DNA of 17,644 nt from Sphaerosporella brunnea (taxonomy: Eukaryota > Ascomycota > Pezizomycetes > Pezizales > Pyronemataceae). The stretch spans positions 1 to 17,644 of the forward strand of contig VXIS01000561.1 of NCBI GenBank assembly GCA_008704415.1, in the 5' to 3' direction. The notes under the pieces were generated by a model. The model was not told where the DNA came from. It did no database searches and saw only the letters and a list, made by a program, of their open reading frames with translations. How positions within the stretch are numbered: position 1 is the stretch's first letter; each line of letters begins with the position of its first letter. This document shows positions 17,588-17,644 of this stretch, in pieces. Both the position numbers and the translations under genes were made by a program.

Positions 17588-17598
17588 GGTTGATGCGT
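17571..17598 (-). repeat. 15-bp tandem duplication across the start codon
   Basis: The 13-mer ATGGTTGATGCGT occurs at 17571-17583 and again at 17586-17598 on the plus strand, a spacing of 15 nt. On the coding strand this gives ACGCATCAACCAT twice. The ATG at 17587 lies in the upstream copy; the downstream copy encodes residues 3-7 (ASTIS). The 57 nt upstream (17588-17644) are too short to show a promoter. Confidence 0.85.
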
Positions 17599-17644
17599 TG
17601 AACGGGTTTGCGGTACAGCGAGAGAGGGATTTTCTATGAGGGAA

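Noticed and set aside
1..17644. CRISPR array, tRNA or rRNA genes, telomeric repeats
   Set aside because: No regularly spaced direct repeats, no cloverleaf with a matching T-loop and acceptor stem, and no tandem TTAGGG-type array were seen on either strand.

Overview
The window is eukaryotic. A filamentous fungus is my best guess, held loosely: it carries remnants of hAT-type DNA transposons, several small terminal-inverted-repeat elements (MITEs), long non-coding stretches, TATA-like sites, and one intronless multi-pass membrane protein gene with a good Kozak context. There are no bacterial operons, Shine-Dalgarno-led genes, rRNA or tRNA genes that I can support.

The dominant fact is architectural: almost the whole window is one giant inverted repeat. 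Positions 1-8185 (left arm) reappear reverse-complemented at 9182-17382 (right arm). The arms appear to differ only by five insertions/deletions: 1 nt at 131, 1 nt at 3198, 1 nt in a T run at 3232-3236, 16 nt in a poly-T/A tract at 4835, and 1 nt at about 6855. I saw no substitution between them. Towards the middle the symmetry breaks down abruptly. Left 8186-8510 is an insertion-rich, garbled copy of right 8958-9181, and a T-rich stretch (8641-8879) with no partner lies between. The right arm also runs 262 nt beyond the start of the left arm. A true chromosomal palindrome and a fold-back artefact of amplification or long-read sequencing both fit; the indel-only differences and the one-sided noisy centre favour an artefact.

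Contents of one arm, from the outside in (left-arm coordinates; everything is mirrored on the right). (1) A membrane protein gene, intact only on the right (16478-17587 minus); the left copy lacks its 5' end and is frameshifted. (2) About 1.1 kb without a recognisable gene. (3) A 487-bp hAT-type MITE (2017-2503) with an 8-bp target duplication, nested just upstream of the first codons of an internally deleted hAT transposon (2534-3347). That remnant retains the transposase C-terminal dimerisation domain and a C/G-rich terminus. (4) A 177-codon reading frame (3235-3768 minus) whose last 36 codons and stop are supplied by that hAT terminus. (5) A 258-bp MITE with 47-bp terminal inverted repeats (4163-4420). 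(6) A second, decayed hAT element starting at 5291, related to the first by its terminus and transposase N-terminus, and interrupted by a 774-bp element with TA target duplication (6283-7056). (7) A gene-poor stretch with a G-quadruplex motif. (8) Next to the centre, an open frame (8880-9401 plus) with a 38-residue internal duplication and PVSP repeats, intact only on the right.

I see no multi-gene functional system. The content is one or two host genes in a nested transposon graveyard, folded into a near-perfect palindrome.
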